DNA of 64,000 nt from Porticoccus sp038143955. GTDB taxonomy: Bacteria; Pseudomonadota; Gammaproteobacteria; Pseudomonadales; Porticoccaceae. Within the stretch, counting starts at the first letter, position 1. Each line of letters starts with the position of its first letter. Location of the stretch: assembly GCA_038143955.1 (NCBI GenBank), contig JAYQMT010000005.1:186001-250000 (forward strand), read 5' to 3'. The notes below the pieces were generated by a model. That model was given only the letters and a program-made list of their open reading frames with translations, ran no database searches and was not told the DNA's origin. Both the position numbers and the translations under genes were made by a program. Positions 19,502-31,293 of this stretch are shown here, in pieces.

Positions 19502-22500
19502 ATGCAAACTGGTCTATACGACTTAAGCGAATTCAAAGATAACTGCGGATTTGGACTAATTGCCCACATAAAGGGGAAGACTAGTCATTGCGTATTAAAA
19601 ACAGCCATTGAAGCACTAACATGCATGACGCATCGCGGAGGCATTGCTTCTGATGGAAAGACTGGCGATGGCTGTGGGCTACTACTACAAAAACCAGATT
19701 CCTTCATGCGTGATATCGCTAAATCTTTATTCGATATAAAGCTACCTGAATTATATGCGGTTGGTTCAGTGATGCTTAGTCAGAATAAAGATCACAGAAG
19801 TAATGCAAAAATCACTATGGAGAAAAATCTGCATGACCAGGGTCTGGAAATAGTTGGCTGGAGAAAAGTGCCCACTAACAATGACTGTCTCGGTGAAATA
19901 GCTTTAAAAACTATACCCGTTATAGAGCAAGTATTTATAACATCAAGAGATATGGATAAGAAAAATTTTAACGCTAGATTATTTGTCGCAAAGAGAAAAT
20001 CAGAAATAGCACTCACATCAGATAATTCATTTTATATTGCAAGCCTGGCAGAGAATATCATTAGCTATAAAGGACTAATGATGCCTGTTGATCTACCGAA
20101 ATTCTATCTTGACTTAGGTAACCCTTTATTAGAGACAGCTATTTGTATTTTTCATCAACGTTTCTCCACTAATACCAGCCCTAAGTGGCCGCTAGCGCAA
20201 CCATTCAGAATGCTAGCGCACAATGGAGAAATTAATACATTATCTGGAAATAGAAATTGGTCTTTAGCAAGAACTCCAAAACTCAAAACAACATTACTAC
20301 CAGATTTACAAGAAGTAACTCCTGTCGTGAATAACACAGGTTCAGACTCCTCTAGTCTTGATAATATGCTGGAGTTCATGGTTGCTGGAGGTATGGATCT
20401 TCATAAAGCGGTACGAATGCTTGTGCCGCCTGCTTGGGATAACAACCAAGAATTTGGAATAGAAGAAAGAGCCTACTTTGAATATATGGCTATGCATATG
20501 GAGCCATGGGATGGCCCAGCAGGAATAGTAATTACTGACGGCCGCTACGCTGTATGTACGTTAGATAGAAATGGATTGAGACCTTCCCGATGGGTCCTTA
20601 CTAACGATGATATTATAACGGTAGCCTCAGAGATTGGCGTTTATGGATATGATCCTAAAAATGTAACTGCAAAAGGACGCTTAGGTCCAGGAGACATGCT
20701 CTCTATAGACACCAATAGTGGCACTATTATGAATGCTGCACAAGTTGATAAAGAGTTAGCTTCTGCTAACCCTTACCAAGCCTGGCTCAATGAAAGAACT
20801 ATAAAAATAATGTCATCTTTAGATGATGAAAGTATTGAAGTTGAGGGCGCCTTAAGCAAAGAAAGAATTCGTAACTTTATGAAAATGTTCTTAGTCTCAT
20901 CTGAGGAAAAAGAACAGGTTTTACGACCACTTGCAGAGGGTGGGCAAGAAGCAGTCGGCTCAATGGGTGATGATACTCCAATGGTAGTTTTATCATCCAG
21001 AAGTCGCAGTTTTTATGATTATTTCAGACAACAGTTTGCACAGGTAACCAATCCACCAATTGATCCTTTACGAGAGACGTTAGTGATGTCTCTTAAGACT
21101 CAACTTGGCGCAGAGGGAAATATTTTCCTTGAAACTCCTCAGCATGCAAAACGTATTAATTTATCCAGCCCTGTGCTATCACCCACAAAATATTACGCAC
21201 TTAAAAATAATACACAAGATGACTACCGCATAAAAAATTCAGTGTCAACTATTATCATGAGAAAGATTGCTTAGAACATGCAATAAAAAAATTATGTATC
21301 GAAGTAGCCGATGCCGTTAAGGATGGCGTTAGATGTTGCATCTTATCAGACTCTGATATTCAAGCAGATAAACTACCGATACAAATGTTAATGGCGGTTG
21401 GCGCAGTCCATCATTATCTAATAAAATTAGGTCTTCGTTGCGATGCAAATATTATTGCATCTACAGCTTCTGCTCGGGATTCTCACCAAATAGCAACTTT
21501 AATTGGCTTTGGAGCCTCTGCTGTCTACCCTTTTTTAAGCTATCACGTGCTCTCTGATATGGTTGATATGGGAGAAATTCTTTGCGATACAGGTACTGCC
21601 TTTAAGAATTATCGTAAAGGTATGAATAAAGGGTTATTAAAAATTCTATCAAAAATGGGAATTTCTAATATAGCTTCATATCGCGGTGCACAGCTATACG
21701 AAATCATCGGTCTTTCCCCTGAGATAGTCAGCACTTGTTTTATAGGAACTCCGAGTCGTATAAGAGGTTCAGAATTCAAAGATCTGCAGGATGACCAGCA
21801 AAAACTATCTGATCAGGCATGGAGTGGGCGCAAGCCAGTCAGTCCCGGAGGACTGCTTAAGTATGTTCATGGACAAGAGTATCATGCATATAACCCAGAC
21901 GTAATTACCACCCTCCATCGAGCAGTAAAAGAAAGTGATTATACGGCATGGCATGATTATGCTAATTTAGTGAATGAACGCCCAATAGCTACACTCAGAG
22001 ACCTCTTGAAAATTAAATATGATATTGAGCCAATTCCCTTATCCAGTATAGAGCCAGTTGAAAAAATATTACAAAGATTTGATTCAGCTGGAATGTCGCT
22101 AGGGGCCTTGTCTCCAGAAGCCCATGAAGGTTTAGCTCAGGCTATGAATACTTTGGGAGGTCGATCCAACTCAGGTGAAGGAGGGAGGATCCTAGTCGCT
22201 ACGGCACGATTAAAGCTTCTAAAATAAAACAGGTAGCTTCTGGTCGTTTTGGAGTCACACCACATTATTTGTCTAGTGCTGAAGTAATTCAAATTAAAAT
22301 AGCACAAGGTGCAAAACCTGGAGAGGGAGGACAACTCCCAGGTGGTAAAGTAAATGAGCTTATTGCTAAACTTAGATATTCAGTTCCGGGTGTGACTCTA
22401 ATTTCACCTCCACCACATCATGATATTTATTCTATTGAAGATTTAGCTCAATTAATTTTTGATCTTAAGCAAGTAAACCCTCAGGCTTTAGTATCGGTTA

Positions 22501-23954
22501 AGTTAGTTTCTCGACCTGGTGTAGGCACCATTGCTGCTGGGGTTGCAAAAGCATATGCAGACCTAATCACAATATCTGGTTACGATGGAGGAACTGCCGC
22601 TAGTCCATTAACGTCAATACGTTATGCCGGGTCACCCTGGGAGTTGGGCCTATCTGAAACTCACCAAATGTTGAGAGCAAACGATTTGCGACATAAGGTT
22701 CGTGTTCAGGCTGATGGAGGACTGAAAACAGGTTTAGATGTTGTAAAAGCTGCCATTTTGGGTGCTGAAAGCTTTGGTTTTGGAACTGGCCCAATGGTTG
22801 CACTTGGTTGTAAATACTTGAGAATTTGCCATTTAAATAATTGTGCTACAGGCGTGGCTACTCAGGATGCTGAGCTTAGAGAAAATTATTATAAAGGCAC
22901 TGTAAATACTGCAAAAAACTTTTTTCTTTTTATGGCTGAAGAAACTCGTGAGTGGATGTCCAAACTTGGAGTTAAGACTCTAGAAGAATTAGTCGGCAGA
23001 GTCGACCTACTAGAGATTTTTGACGGTGTTACCGAAAAACAAAGAAAATTAGATTTGTCCCCATTATTACACACAGACAAGTTATTGGAGAGTAAACCCC
23101 AAACATGTAGGATTTTGAGAAACTCTCCCTTCGATCAAGGGCATCTAGCAGAAAAAATGGTGGAAGATATTTTGTATGCAATTGAAGCAAAAACAGGTGG
23201 TGAATTTAAATATAATATAGGTAATTGTGACAGATCTATTGGCGCTAGACTTTCCGGTGAAATAGCAAAGCGTCATGGTAATCAGGGCATGATTGATGCA
23301 CCAATTAAATTAAAACTCAAGGGTGTTGCTGGTCAGTCACTCGGAGTTTGGAATGCTGGTGGATTAAATATATATCTCTGTGGCGATGCAAATGATTATG
23401 TCGGGAAAGGGATGGCTGGTGGAAAAATTGTTATATTCCCACCGAAAGAAAGTAAATTTGTTTCTTATACAGCACCAATTTTAGGAAATACTTGTTTATA
23501 TGGTGCAACAGCTGGAAAATTGTTTGCGGCCGGTTGTGCAGGAGAGCGATTTGCTGTCAGAAATTCTGGAGCCCATGCTGTAATTGAAGGTGCAGGCCAT
23601 CATTGTTGTGAATATATGACTGGAGGTATAGTAGTTATATTAGGTTCCGTAGGTCCTAATTTTGGTGCAGGCATGACTGGTGGTTTTGCTTATGTTCTAG
23701 ATGAAAATAAAACTTTTGTTGATAGTTATAATATGGAACTTGTTGAAATCCAGCGTATTACAACAGAATCAACAGAGAACCATAGATTACATTTAGAGGC
23801 GATGATAACTGAATTTGTCCGTGAAACAGGAAGCGTTTGGGGTCAAGAGATTTTAGATAACTTTGAAAATTTCATTAGAAAGTTTTGGTTAGTTAAACCG
23901 AAAGCCGCAAGCCTACGTAAATTATTGGCACATACACATGTTGAGTCCCAATAG
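19502..23954 (+). CDS. gltB: Glutamate synthase large subunit (two frameshifts)
   Basis: NADPH-GOGAT large subunit, about 1484 aa after repair, normal length. The glutaminase nucleophile Cys is in DNCGFGLIA (residue 15); the amidotransferase HNGEINTL block, the synthase domain with GAKPGEGGQLPG, and the 3Fe-4S Cys region CRICHLNNCATGVATQ (read as LRICHLNNCATG) are visible. The C-terminal GXGXG beta-helix contains AGCAGERFAVRNSGA. Breaks near 21235 (A-run 6, needs 7) and near 22185 (GGG, needs GGGG). With gltD it makes glutamate from glutamine and 2-oxoglutarate. Confidence 0.96.
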
Positions 23955-24007
23955 TTAGAAGAAAAAGATAAATTACAGATGCAGTTGATATCAGAGAGTT
24001 GAAGCTT

Positions 24008-25426
24008 ATGGGCGATAGATTAAATAATGATTTCCAGTTTGTTCAGGTAAATAGACATGACCCTGAAACAAAGGATATGCATAGTCGTACAAAAGAATTT
24101 GTTGAAATATATCAACCAACTGAAGATAAAGATGCCTGCAATCAAGCACATCGCTGTCTAGATTGTGGGAATCCCTACTGTGAATGGAAGTGCCCCGTCC
24201 ATAATTACATACCAAATTGGTTAAAATTACTCTCGGATGGAAATATTATTGAGGCTGCCGAATTATGTCATTCTACCAATACACTGCCTGAGGTATGCGG
24301 TCGTGTTTGTCCTCAAGATCGATTATGTGAGGGAGCTTGCACTTTAAACGAAGAATTTGGAGCTGTAACGATCGGTAATGCTGAAAAGTATATTACAGAT
24401 ACAGCATTCGCTATGGGTTGGCGACCAGATATGTCCAAAGTGATTAAGACTGATAAAAAAGTCGCTATCATCGGTGCTGGGCCAGCAGGATTGGGTTGTG
24501 CTGATATTTTAGTTCGCAACGGCGTAAAACCAGTAGTCTTTGATCGCTACCCAGAAATTGGAGGCCTGATAACTTTTGGAATTCCAGAATTTAAATTAGA
24601 AAAATCGATTATGCAGCAACGTCGGGAGATATTTGAGGGTATGGGTATCGAATTTAAGTTAAATACCGAGATAGGTGCAGATGTTAGCATTGATGAATTA
24701 GTAAATGAATTCGATGCCATTTTTTTGGGTATGGGAACTTATAAAGCAATGAAGGGCAATTTTCCTGGAGAAAATCTTCCTGGAGTTTACGATGCACTGC
24801 CGTTTCTCATATCCAATGTAAATAGGAATATGGGCTGGGAAAAGGATTCTAGTAATTATATAAGTGTGGATGGCCAACAGGTTGTTGTTTTAGGGGGTGG
24901 TGACACTGCGATGGACTGTAATCGCACATCAATAAGGCAAGGAGCAACATCAGTCTCGTGTGCTTATCGTCGTGATCGAGAAAACATGCCTGGATCACGT
25001 AAAGAAGTAAAGAATGCACAGGAGGAAGGAGTCCAGTTCCTATTTAATAGGCAGCCTATTGAAATTATTGGAAAAAATAAAGTCGAAGGTATAAAAGTAG
25101 TGACTACAAAATTAGGTGAACCTGATGAAAATGGTCGTCGTAAACCAACTCCAGTACCTGGAAGTGAAGAGATACTGCCTGCGGATGTTGTACTGATTGC
25201 ATTTGGATTTCAACCTAACCCAGCACCATGGATGAAAAATCTAGGAGTTAACCTAAACGACTGGGAGGGGGTTATTGCACCAGAGGATCAGCAGTTTAAG
25301 TTTCAGACTACTAATCCCAAGGTATTTGCTGGGGGTGATATGGTTCGTGGGTCTGATTTAGTTGTTACTGCTATTTGGGAAGGCAGGCAAGCTGGTGAAG
25401 GCATTCTTGATTACCTTAAAATCTAG
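24008..25426 (+). CDS. gltD: Glutamate synthase small subunit
   Basis: About 472 aa. Two N-terminal cysteine clusters (CLDCGNPYCEWKCP and CGRVCPQDRLCEGAC) hold 4Fe-4S centres. The FAD motif GAGPAGLG and the NADPH motif VLGGGDTAMD follow. It transfers electrons from NADPH to GltB. I prefer the ATG at 24008; an in-frame TTG at 23999 is closer to the GAGAG ribosome site. It lies 53 bp after gltB. Confidence 0.95.
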   Translation: MGDRLNNDFQFVQVNRHDPETKDMHSRTKEFVEIYQPTEDKDACNQAHRCLDCGNPYCEWKCPVHNYIPNWLKLLSDGNIIEAAELCHSTNTLPEVCGRVCPQDRLCEGACTLNEEFGAVTIGNAEKYITDTAFAMGWRPDMSKVIKTDKKVAIIGAGPAGLGCADILVRNGVKPVVFDRYPEIGGLITFGIPEFKLEKSIMQQRREIFEGMGIEFKLNTEIGADVSIDELVNEFDAIFLGMGTYKAMKGNFPGENLPGVYDALPFLISNVNRNMGWEKDSSNYISVDGQQVVVLGGGDTAMDCNRTSIRQGATSVSCAYRRDRENMPGSRKEVKNAQEEGVQFLFNRQPIEIIGKNKVEGIKVVTTKLGEPDENGRRKPTPVPGSEEILPADVVLIAFGFQPNPAPWMKNLGVNLNDWEGVIAPEDQQFKFQTTNPKVFAGGDMVRGSDLVVTAIWEGRQAGEGILDYLKI

Positions 25427-25437
25427 AGATTTCTTTG

Positions 25438-26505
25438 ATGATAGAACTTAAAAATGATCGCTTTCTTAGGGCATTGATGCGCAAGACTGTTGATATCACT
25501 CCTGTATGGATGATGCGTCAAGCTGGACGCTATCTTCCCGAGTATAGAAAAGTTCGCGCTGAAGCTGGAGATTTTATGGCGCTTTGTACAAATCCAGAAA
25601 AAGCATGTGAAGTGACTTTACAGCCCTTAGAGCGTTACGATTTAGATGCAGCAATACTATTTTCAGATATCTTAACGATTCCTGACGCCATGGGCTTAGG
25701 GCTTTTCTTTGAGCCTGGCGAGGGACCTCGTTTTCAAAATCCAGTACGAACTGAAAAAGATATTAATAAGTTATCTGTCATAGACCCTTATAAAGATCTA
25801 TCTTACGTAGTTGATACAGTGACTAATATACGGCGGGAGCTGAACGGACGTGTTCCACTTATAGGATTTTCTGGCAGCCCCTGGACACTAGCAACCTATA
25901 TGGTAGAGGGTAAATCCAGCCGTGATTTTTTAATAAGTAAGACGATGATGTTCAATCAACCAGATTTGATGCATCAATTGCTAAATGTTTTAACAGACTC
26001 AGTCATTGTTTATCTTAATGCACAAATTAAGGCTGGTGCACAAGCAATTCAGATCTTTGATACTTGGGGGGGTATGCTCTCTTTTCATGCTTATAAAGAG
26101 TTCTCATTACAGTATATGAAAAAAATTGTTCATGGTTTAATCAAAGAAAATGAAGGCAGAAAGGTCCCCGTAATTCTCTTTACCAAGGGTGGCGGCCAAT
26201 GGTTAGATGAAATCATCACTAGTGGTTGTGATGCAGTTAGCCTTGATTGGACGACAAATATTGGCATTGCACGTAAAAGTGTAGGTGATAAAGTTTGTTT
26301 GCAAGGCAATATGGACCCAGCAATTTTGCGATCAAATCCAAAGCGTATAAAAGAAGAGGTAGAATCTATTCTGATGCAATTTGGTGGCGGTACTGGTCAT
26401 GTGTTCAATCTAGGCCATGGAATAACACCCGATATCAAACCTGAAAATGTGAGGGTATTCATTGACGCTGTGCATGAGTTGTCATTAGTTCACCGTAACG
26501 CGTAA
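25438..26505 (+). CDS. hemE: Uroporphyrinogen decarboxylase
   Basis: 355 aa, normal length. Converts uroporphyrinogen III to coproporphyrinogen III. The signature WMMRQAGRYLPEYR, FSDILTIPDAMG (substrate Asp) and GFSGSPWTLATYM are intact. It sits behind gltBD, as in many gammaproteobacteria. Its 3' end overlaps the convergent psd by 47 bp, so both C-termini are encoded by the same DNA on opposite strands. Confidence 0.96.
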   Translation: MIELKNDRFLRALMRKTVDITPVWMMRQAGRYLPEYRKVRAEAGDFMALCTNPEKACEVTLQPLERYDLDAAILFSDILTIPDAMGLGLFFEPGEGPRFQNPVRTEKDINKLSVIDPYKDLSYVVDTVTNIRRELNGRVPLIGFSGSPWTLATYMVEGKSSRDFLISKTMMFNQPDLMHQLLNVLTDSVIVYLNAQIKAGAQAIQIFDTWGGMLSFHAYKEFSLQYMKKIVHGLIKENEGRKVPVILFTKGGGQWLDEIITSGCDAVSLDWTTNIGIARKSVGDKVCLQGNMDPAILRSNPKRIKEEVESILMQFGGGTGHVFNLGHGITPDIKPENVRVFIDAVHELSLVHRNA

Positions 26506-27319
26506 CTAATCCGGGCTTATATTTTTCCAACCAAGAAGTTTTTTTGTGTTCGAACATTACTATCACTGTGGAACCGAATTTAAACCTTCCCATTTCTTCA
26601 CCCTTCTTTAAACTGAAGTTTTTTGAATCCATATTATCGATTAGGGGAACTTGAGGATAGTAGTGGCCACGCCAAACAGATTCAATCCCAGCAACCATCA
26701 TTGCACCTACTAAAATTACTGCACAAAGACCAACTGGAGTATCAAAAATACAAACTAAACGCTCGTTTTTAGAAAATAGACCGTCTATATGATTGGAAGT
26801 TTGCAAATTAACAGAGAATAGCTTCCCAGGTATATATCTGGCCAAATCTAATTTTCCATCAATCGGCATATGTACTCTATGGTAGTCTTTTGGAGATAGG
26901 TATATTGTTATAAATTCACCATTAAGAAAACTTTTGGTGTATCCATCATCAGATCCGAGCAAAGCAGTAGTAGAGAAATATTTTCCTTTAGCTTGAAGAA
27001 CATCTCCTTCATGAACTGAGCCTACCTGACTTACAACTCCGTCAACAGGACAGATAATCGAGGAGGCTAAAGTATCTATAGGCCTAACGTCTTTTTTTAA
27101 CGCTCTTGTAAAAAAAGCATTAAAGTTTTCATAGCTATCAGGAGAATCTGATATTGCCTCATTAAGATTAATTTTATAAACCTTAATAAACAGTTTAATC
27201 AGAATATTTTTTAACCAAACAGTTTTAGTTTCAGCTAAAATTGAACCACCTCTTGATAAAATATGCTGTGGAACCAAGCGTTGAAATGCAATGAATAACT
27301 CCGTGCAAAGTTTCTTCAT
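26459..27319 (-). CDS. psd: Phosphatidylserine decarboxylase
   Basis: 286 aa. Membrane-associated pyruvoyl enzyme that makes phosphatidylethanolamine. The self-cleavage site is GST within RFKFGSTVIV (about residue 252); most relatives have LGST, so Phe replaces Leu here. The catalytic His is in YHRVHMPIDG. The first residue after cleavage would be the Ser turned into pyruvoyl. Four bases separate it from the upstream rhodanese gene. Confidence 0.95.
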   Translation of the reverse strand: MKKLCTELFIAFQRLVPQHILSRGGSILAETKTVWLKNILIKLFIKVYKINLNEAISDSPDSYENFNAFFTRALKKDVRPIDTLASSIICPVDGVVSQVGSVHEGDVLQAKGKYFSTTALLGSDDGYTKSFLNGEFITIYLSPKDYHRVHMPIDGKLDLARYIPGKLFSVNLQTSNHIDGLFSKNERLVCIFDTPVGLCAVILVGAMMVAGIESVWRGHYYPQVPLIDNMDSKNFSLKKGEEMGRFKFGSTVIVMFEHKKTSWLEKYKPGLVTRYGELMTTHAQRQ

Positions 27320-27323
27320 TTGA

Positions 27324-28130
27324 TTATTTTTCCACTAAAGTTTCTGGATGGTTACCCCATTCCGCCCAAGAACCATCATAGGCACGAATATTAGTGAATC
27401 CTAATATTCTACCAAGCATATATGTAAAACCAGATCGGTGGTGTGATTGACAATGAGTAACAGTAGCTTTGTTTGCCGATATACCTAAATTTTCTAGTTT
27501 AATTAACGCATCTATATGAATGCGTTGATTGCGTTTGAAGTCCATCATCTTTGTCCAGTCACAATTTATGGCGCCAGGTATATGCCCAGCTTTTTCAGTA
27601 TAGACTGTTGTTCCATTAAATTCTGCCTCACTTCTTGCATCCCAAATTTGAAGGTCTTGATCGCCTAATAAAGTCATTAGCTCCTTGATATCGATTATAG
27701 GAGTTCGATTGATCGAAAAGGTACGTTGAACGGGATTAACTACCGGTTTATCTGAAGTTGTAGGATAACCTTCGTTATGCCATGCAATTAGACCACCATT
27801 AAGGTAAGACCAATTTTTGTGACCGATTATATCAAGGGTCCAAAGGAATCTTCCAGCCCATCCACCACCTTCATCATCGTAAGCAATCACATGCTTCTCT
27901 TCAGTTAGACCAATACTATTAATAACCTCTGTAATTTGCTCTATTGAAGGAAGCTTATTAGGTATAGGAAATGAACCCGCAAGAAGACTTCTTGGGGATA
28001 CATGAACTGCACCAGGTATATGCTTTTGGGTATAAAGACCATCGTTACATAGGTCGATAATCAAAATATTTGATTCTCCAAGTTGAGCACTTAAGGACTC
28101 TGGTTCTATGAGATGCTGTAGTTTTGACAT
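27324..28130 (-). CDS. Sulfurtransferase (tandem rhodanese)
   Basis: 268 aa with two rhodanese domains, the second active. The persulfide Cys is in VTHCQSHHRSG (about residue 227) and DARSEAEFNG marks the second domain. It resembles Pseudomonas RhdA and E. coli SseA; the loop CQSHHR differs from the CGSGVTA of mercaptopyruvate sulfurtransferases and is closer to RhdA (CQTHHR), so thiosulfate is a plausible donor. The rhdA-psd pairing is also seen in Pseudomonas. Confidence 0.9.
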   Translation of the reverse strand: MSKLQHLIEPESLSAQLGESNILIIDLCNDGLYTQKHIPGAVHVSPRSLLAGSFPIPNKLPSIEQITEVINSIGLTEEKHVIAYDDEGGGWAGRFLWTLDIIGHKNWSYLNGGLIAWHNEGYPTTSDKPVVNPVQRTFSINRTPIIDIKELMTLLGDQDLQIWDARSEAEFNGTTVYTEKAGHIPGAINCDWTKMMDFKRNQRIHIDALIKLENLGISANKATVTHCQSHHRSGFTYMLGRILGFTNIRAYDGSWAEWGNHPETLVEK

Positions 28131-28203
28131 GATTATCTTCTCATCTTATTAAGATTTATTAGACTAACATTATCGCTCAAGACTTAACCTATCTCTAGAA
28201 TTT

Positions 28204-29220
28204 TTATTTTTCTTTTCCAGTGATGTGGACCATGTGTAAATAACTATCGAACCTTTCACGTGCTATTTTTCCATCCTTTACGGCCATTATCAATGCACAG
28301 CCAACCTCTCGTTTATGGCTACAGTTACGAAATTTACATTTACCTAGATGCTCAATGAATTCTATAAAGCCGTTAGCAATTTCATCTGGTTCAAGGTGTA
28401 ACAAACCAAACTCACGTACACCAGGAGAATCGACCACACTTCCACCTTTGTTGAGATGAAAAAGTTGAGAGGTAGTAGTGGTATGAGTTCCCTTTTTCTT
28501 CGATTCAGATAAATCTCCAACTTTTAAGTTAATCTTGGGTATTAGTTTATTCAGCAAAGAAGATTTCCCTACACCTGACTGACCTACCAGAATACTTGTA
28601 AAATTATTTAGGTAAGCTTCGAGTTGTTTTAAACCATGACCATTTTTTGCTGATACCAAAAAATGGTCATAACCTAAATTTTTGTATTTACTTACTAATG
28701 AAAACATAGCTTCACAGTTCTCTTTAAAAATAAGATCCGCTTTATTTATTATTAATAAAGGTCTTATGGATTGATTTTCAGACTCTACTATATAACGATC
28801 TATAAGATTTGAATGGGGTTTTGGATAAAGGGAAATAACAATAGCTATTCTATTGATATTAGCTGCTACAGCACGTAAATTTCCTCGATCGTCAGGACGA
28901 CAAATTTGAGTTTCTCTTGGATGTCGTGCAATTACCACTCCGTAATCACCGTGATCTTTCCAAGTAACTTTGTCACCAGCAACAATTACAGGTAAATTGG
29001 CCCTCAAGTGGCATCGACGTGAAATTCTCTTTGATAAATTTATTTCTTCAATATCAACCTGCGCACCATAGCTTGCAGTGACTATGCCAGGTTTCTCTAC
29101 ACCAACATTCTCGGAGTCCTTTTCTATATGGGCTTCAAGAACATCTGTTTTAGCGCTTGCACTCAATTGATTCTTTTCAATACGCTTGCGTTGCTGTTTG
29201 GTTAATTGGCGCTTCGTCAA
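28204..29220 (-). CDS. rsgA: Ribosome small subunit GTPase RsgA
   Basis: 338 aa, circularly permuted GTPase for 30S maturation. Order: basic N-terminus, OB domain (GIVTASYGAQVDI), G4 (INKADL), G1 GQSGVGKSSLLN, G2-like TTTTSQL, G3 DSPGVREFGL, then a zinc-binding C-terminus (GKCKFRNCSHKREVGC). Divergent from orn across 188 bp, the conserved rsgA/orn arrangement. Confidence 0.95.
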   Translation of the reverse strand: MTKRQLTKQQRKRIEKNQLSASAKTDVLEAHIEKDSENVGVEKPGIVTASYGAQVDIEEINLSKRISRRCHLRANLPVIVAGDKVTWKDHGDYGVVIARHPRETQICRPDDRGNLRAVAANINRIAIVISLYPKPHSNLIDRYIVESENQSIRPLLIINKADLIFKENCEAMFSLVSKYKNLGYDHFLVSAKNGHGLKQLEAYLNNFTSILVGQSGVGKSSLLNKLIPKINLKVGDLSESKKKGTHTTTTSQLFHLNKGGSVVDSPGVREFGLLHLEPDEIANGFIEFIEHLGKCKFRNCSHKREVGCALIMAVKDGKIARERFDSYLHMVHITGKEK

Positions 29221-29408
29221 TATTTTTCCTTTTCGACAATAGTCTCCATCAAAAATTATATTTGTAAATAAATACTATCATTTTTGGCTTGAAAATACTT
29301 GGAGATAAAGTATTAGCATTCTTTAGAAAAACTTTTGTCGGAACTATAATTGGAAAATATTATTTATAAAAATTTTTAATATGTATAAAATGTAATTAAT
29401 TTCAAGAA

Positions 29409-29988
29409 ATGGTAAAAATTTTGATGAACCACTCAGGCGAAGAAAAAAAAGATGCGCATAATCTTGTATGGATTGACTTAGAGATGACTGGTTTAGATAC
29501 ACTCAATGACGTAATTATTGAAATTGCCACAATCGTGACAGATAAAAATCTCAACATTATTGCTGAGGGTCCAGTTTTTGCTATAAATCAAAAGAAACAA
29601 ATACTTGATAGTATGGATGAGTGGAATACACGACAACATAATCGCTCTGGGTTAGTTGATCGTGTGCTACAAAGTAACACTTCTTCGGAAGATGCAGAGG
29701 TGAGCACGATAAAATTTTTGAAAAAATTTGTAGATCCTGGAACCTCACCCATGTGCGGGAATTCAATTTGCCAAGATCGACGTTTCTTATCAAGAGAAAT
29801 GCCAACTCTAGAAAATTTTTTCATTACCGTAATTTAGATGTTAGCAGCATAAAAGAGCTTGCCTCACGATGGCGTCCGGAATTACTGAATAGATTGAAGA
29901 AAAAAGTACACACCTTGCCATGGATGACATAAAAGATTCCATTATAGAATTAAAGTATTACCGAGACCTATTTTTTAACATTCCATAA
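29409..29988 (+). CDS. orn: Oligoribonuclease (two frameshifts)
   Basis: DEDDh 3'-5' exonuclease that degrades 2-nt RNAs and pGpG; about 193 aa after repair. Exo I is in VWIDLEMTGLD and exo II lies near MCGNSICQDRRFL. A T-run at about 29820 (6, needs 7) restores FFHYRNLDVSSIKELA, and a missing G at about 29918 restores HTLAMDDIKDSI with the catalytic His/Asp region; the protein then ends YYRDLFFNIP. Orn is essential in many bacteria, which favours sequencing error. The start may be the ATG at 29424. Confidence 0.92.
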
Positions 29989-30021
29989 TTAACTTGAAGG
30001 GTAAAAATTATTTTTTATACT

Positions 30022-31155
30022 CTATTTTTGGATAATCGGTGGTAAAGAAGAAGGGGCCTGCACCCTTGATTTTTTTCTCGTATACTTATTTTTTTGCTGA
30101 ACTAAAGCCCAAGATATGTGCTCTTGCACCATTTTTGATGGAAAGTCTTTTCTTTTGGTTAATGATTGAACAACTTTTTTTGAGTAGACTGCGTTACCTA
30201 GCCCAATAGCAAGATTTCTGAGCCATCTTTCATAACCTATTCTTCTTATCGGAGATCCCTCTGTGTACTCTAAAAATTCACTTTCTGTCCAAAGAAATAA
30301 TTCAGCTAATTTACGACTATCTAGATTATGCCTTGGAGAAAAGCCTATCTCACTTGTCGTTTTTGCTGTCTTATTCCATGGGCAGATGATCTGACAGTCA
30401 TCACAGCCAAATACTCGATTACCCATGGATTTACGGAATTCCTCAGGTATCCCCTCCTTATTTTCAATTGTGAGATATGAAATACATTTTTTTGCATCAA
30501 GAACATAGGGTTCAGGGAATGCATCGGTTGGACAAACCTTAATACATGCCTTGCATTCACCACATTTACTCTTTTCTGATGGCTTATCTTTTGGTAGGGG
30601 TAAGCTAGTATATATCTCACCAAGAAAAAACCATGAGCCTTCCTCACTATTGATGATTAGAGTATTTTTACCCATCCAGCCAAGCCCTGCTTTTTCTGCC
30701 AAAGGCTTTTCCATAACAGGTGCGCTATCAACAAACGGCCTCTGTATTAAACTCCCAGGAATAGCTATTTCAATTCTTTTACTTAGTTTCTTTAATCGAT
30801 TTCGAATTAGTTTGTGATAATCTCGACCTAACGCATAGCGTGAGATATATGCTTTATCACTGTCTTTAAGCACAGCAATCATATCGCTATCGGGTGGTAG
30901 ATAATTCATACGTGCTACTATAACTGAGCATGTGCCGGGCAATAACTTTTCTGGGCGATAGCGTACATCTCCATGAGAAGCCATCCATTTCATATCTCCA
31001 TGGTAGCCATTTTCAAGCCATTTATTGAGTTTTCTGCTTGTGTCACCTAGATTTATATCTGTGATGGCAACCTGTTGAAAACCCAGCTCGATTCCCCATT
31101 GCTTAATTTGGCTAGCAAGGTGTACATAATCTATTTGAGATTTTTTTGAGAGCAT
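30022..31155 (-). CDS. queG: Epoxyqueuosine reductase
   Basis: 377 aa. Cobalamin-dependent reductase, last step of tRNA queuosine synthesis. DUF1730 region at the N-terminus, then two 4Fe-4S motifs: CGECKACIKVCPTDAF and CDDCQIICPWN with the preceding C in NRVFGCDD. The conserved RYALGRDYH and SAPVMEKPLAEKAGLGWMGKN (short segments of each) are visible. In relatives an NAD(P)HX epimerase gene (nnr) lies between queG and tsaE; it is absent here. Confidence 0.95.
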   Translation of the reverse strand: MLSKKSQIDYVHLASQIKQWGIELGFQQVAITDINLGDTSRKLNKWLENGYHGDMKWMASHGDVRYRPEKLLPGTCSVIVARMNYLPPDSDMIAVLKDSDKAYISRYALGRDYHKLIRNRLKKLSKRIEIAIPGSLIQRPFVDSAPVMEKPLAEKAGLGWMGKNTLIINSEEGSWFFLGEIYTSLPLPKDKPSEKSKCGECKACIKVCPTDAFPEPYVLDAKKCISYLTIENKEGIPEEFRKSMGNRVFGCDDCQIICPWNKTAKTTSEIGFSPRHNLDSRKLAELFLWTESEFLEYTEGSPIRRIGYERWLRNLAIGLGNAVYSKKVVQSLTKRKDFPSKMVQEHISWALVQQKNKYTRKKSRVQAPSSLPPIIQK

Positions 31156-31293
31156 AATCTATCAGCTATGTGAAGTTAGAGTATAATTTTGCCAGATATT
31201 TTTTTAATAAGAAGAACTTTATAGATAAATCGATATTTATCTATTATGTTTAATATATTTTAGTAAACATTAACTGATTTAGACGGGTAAAAA

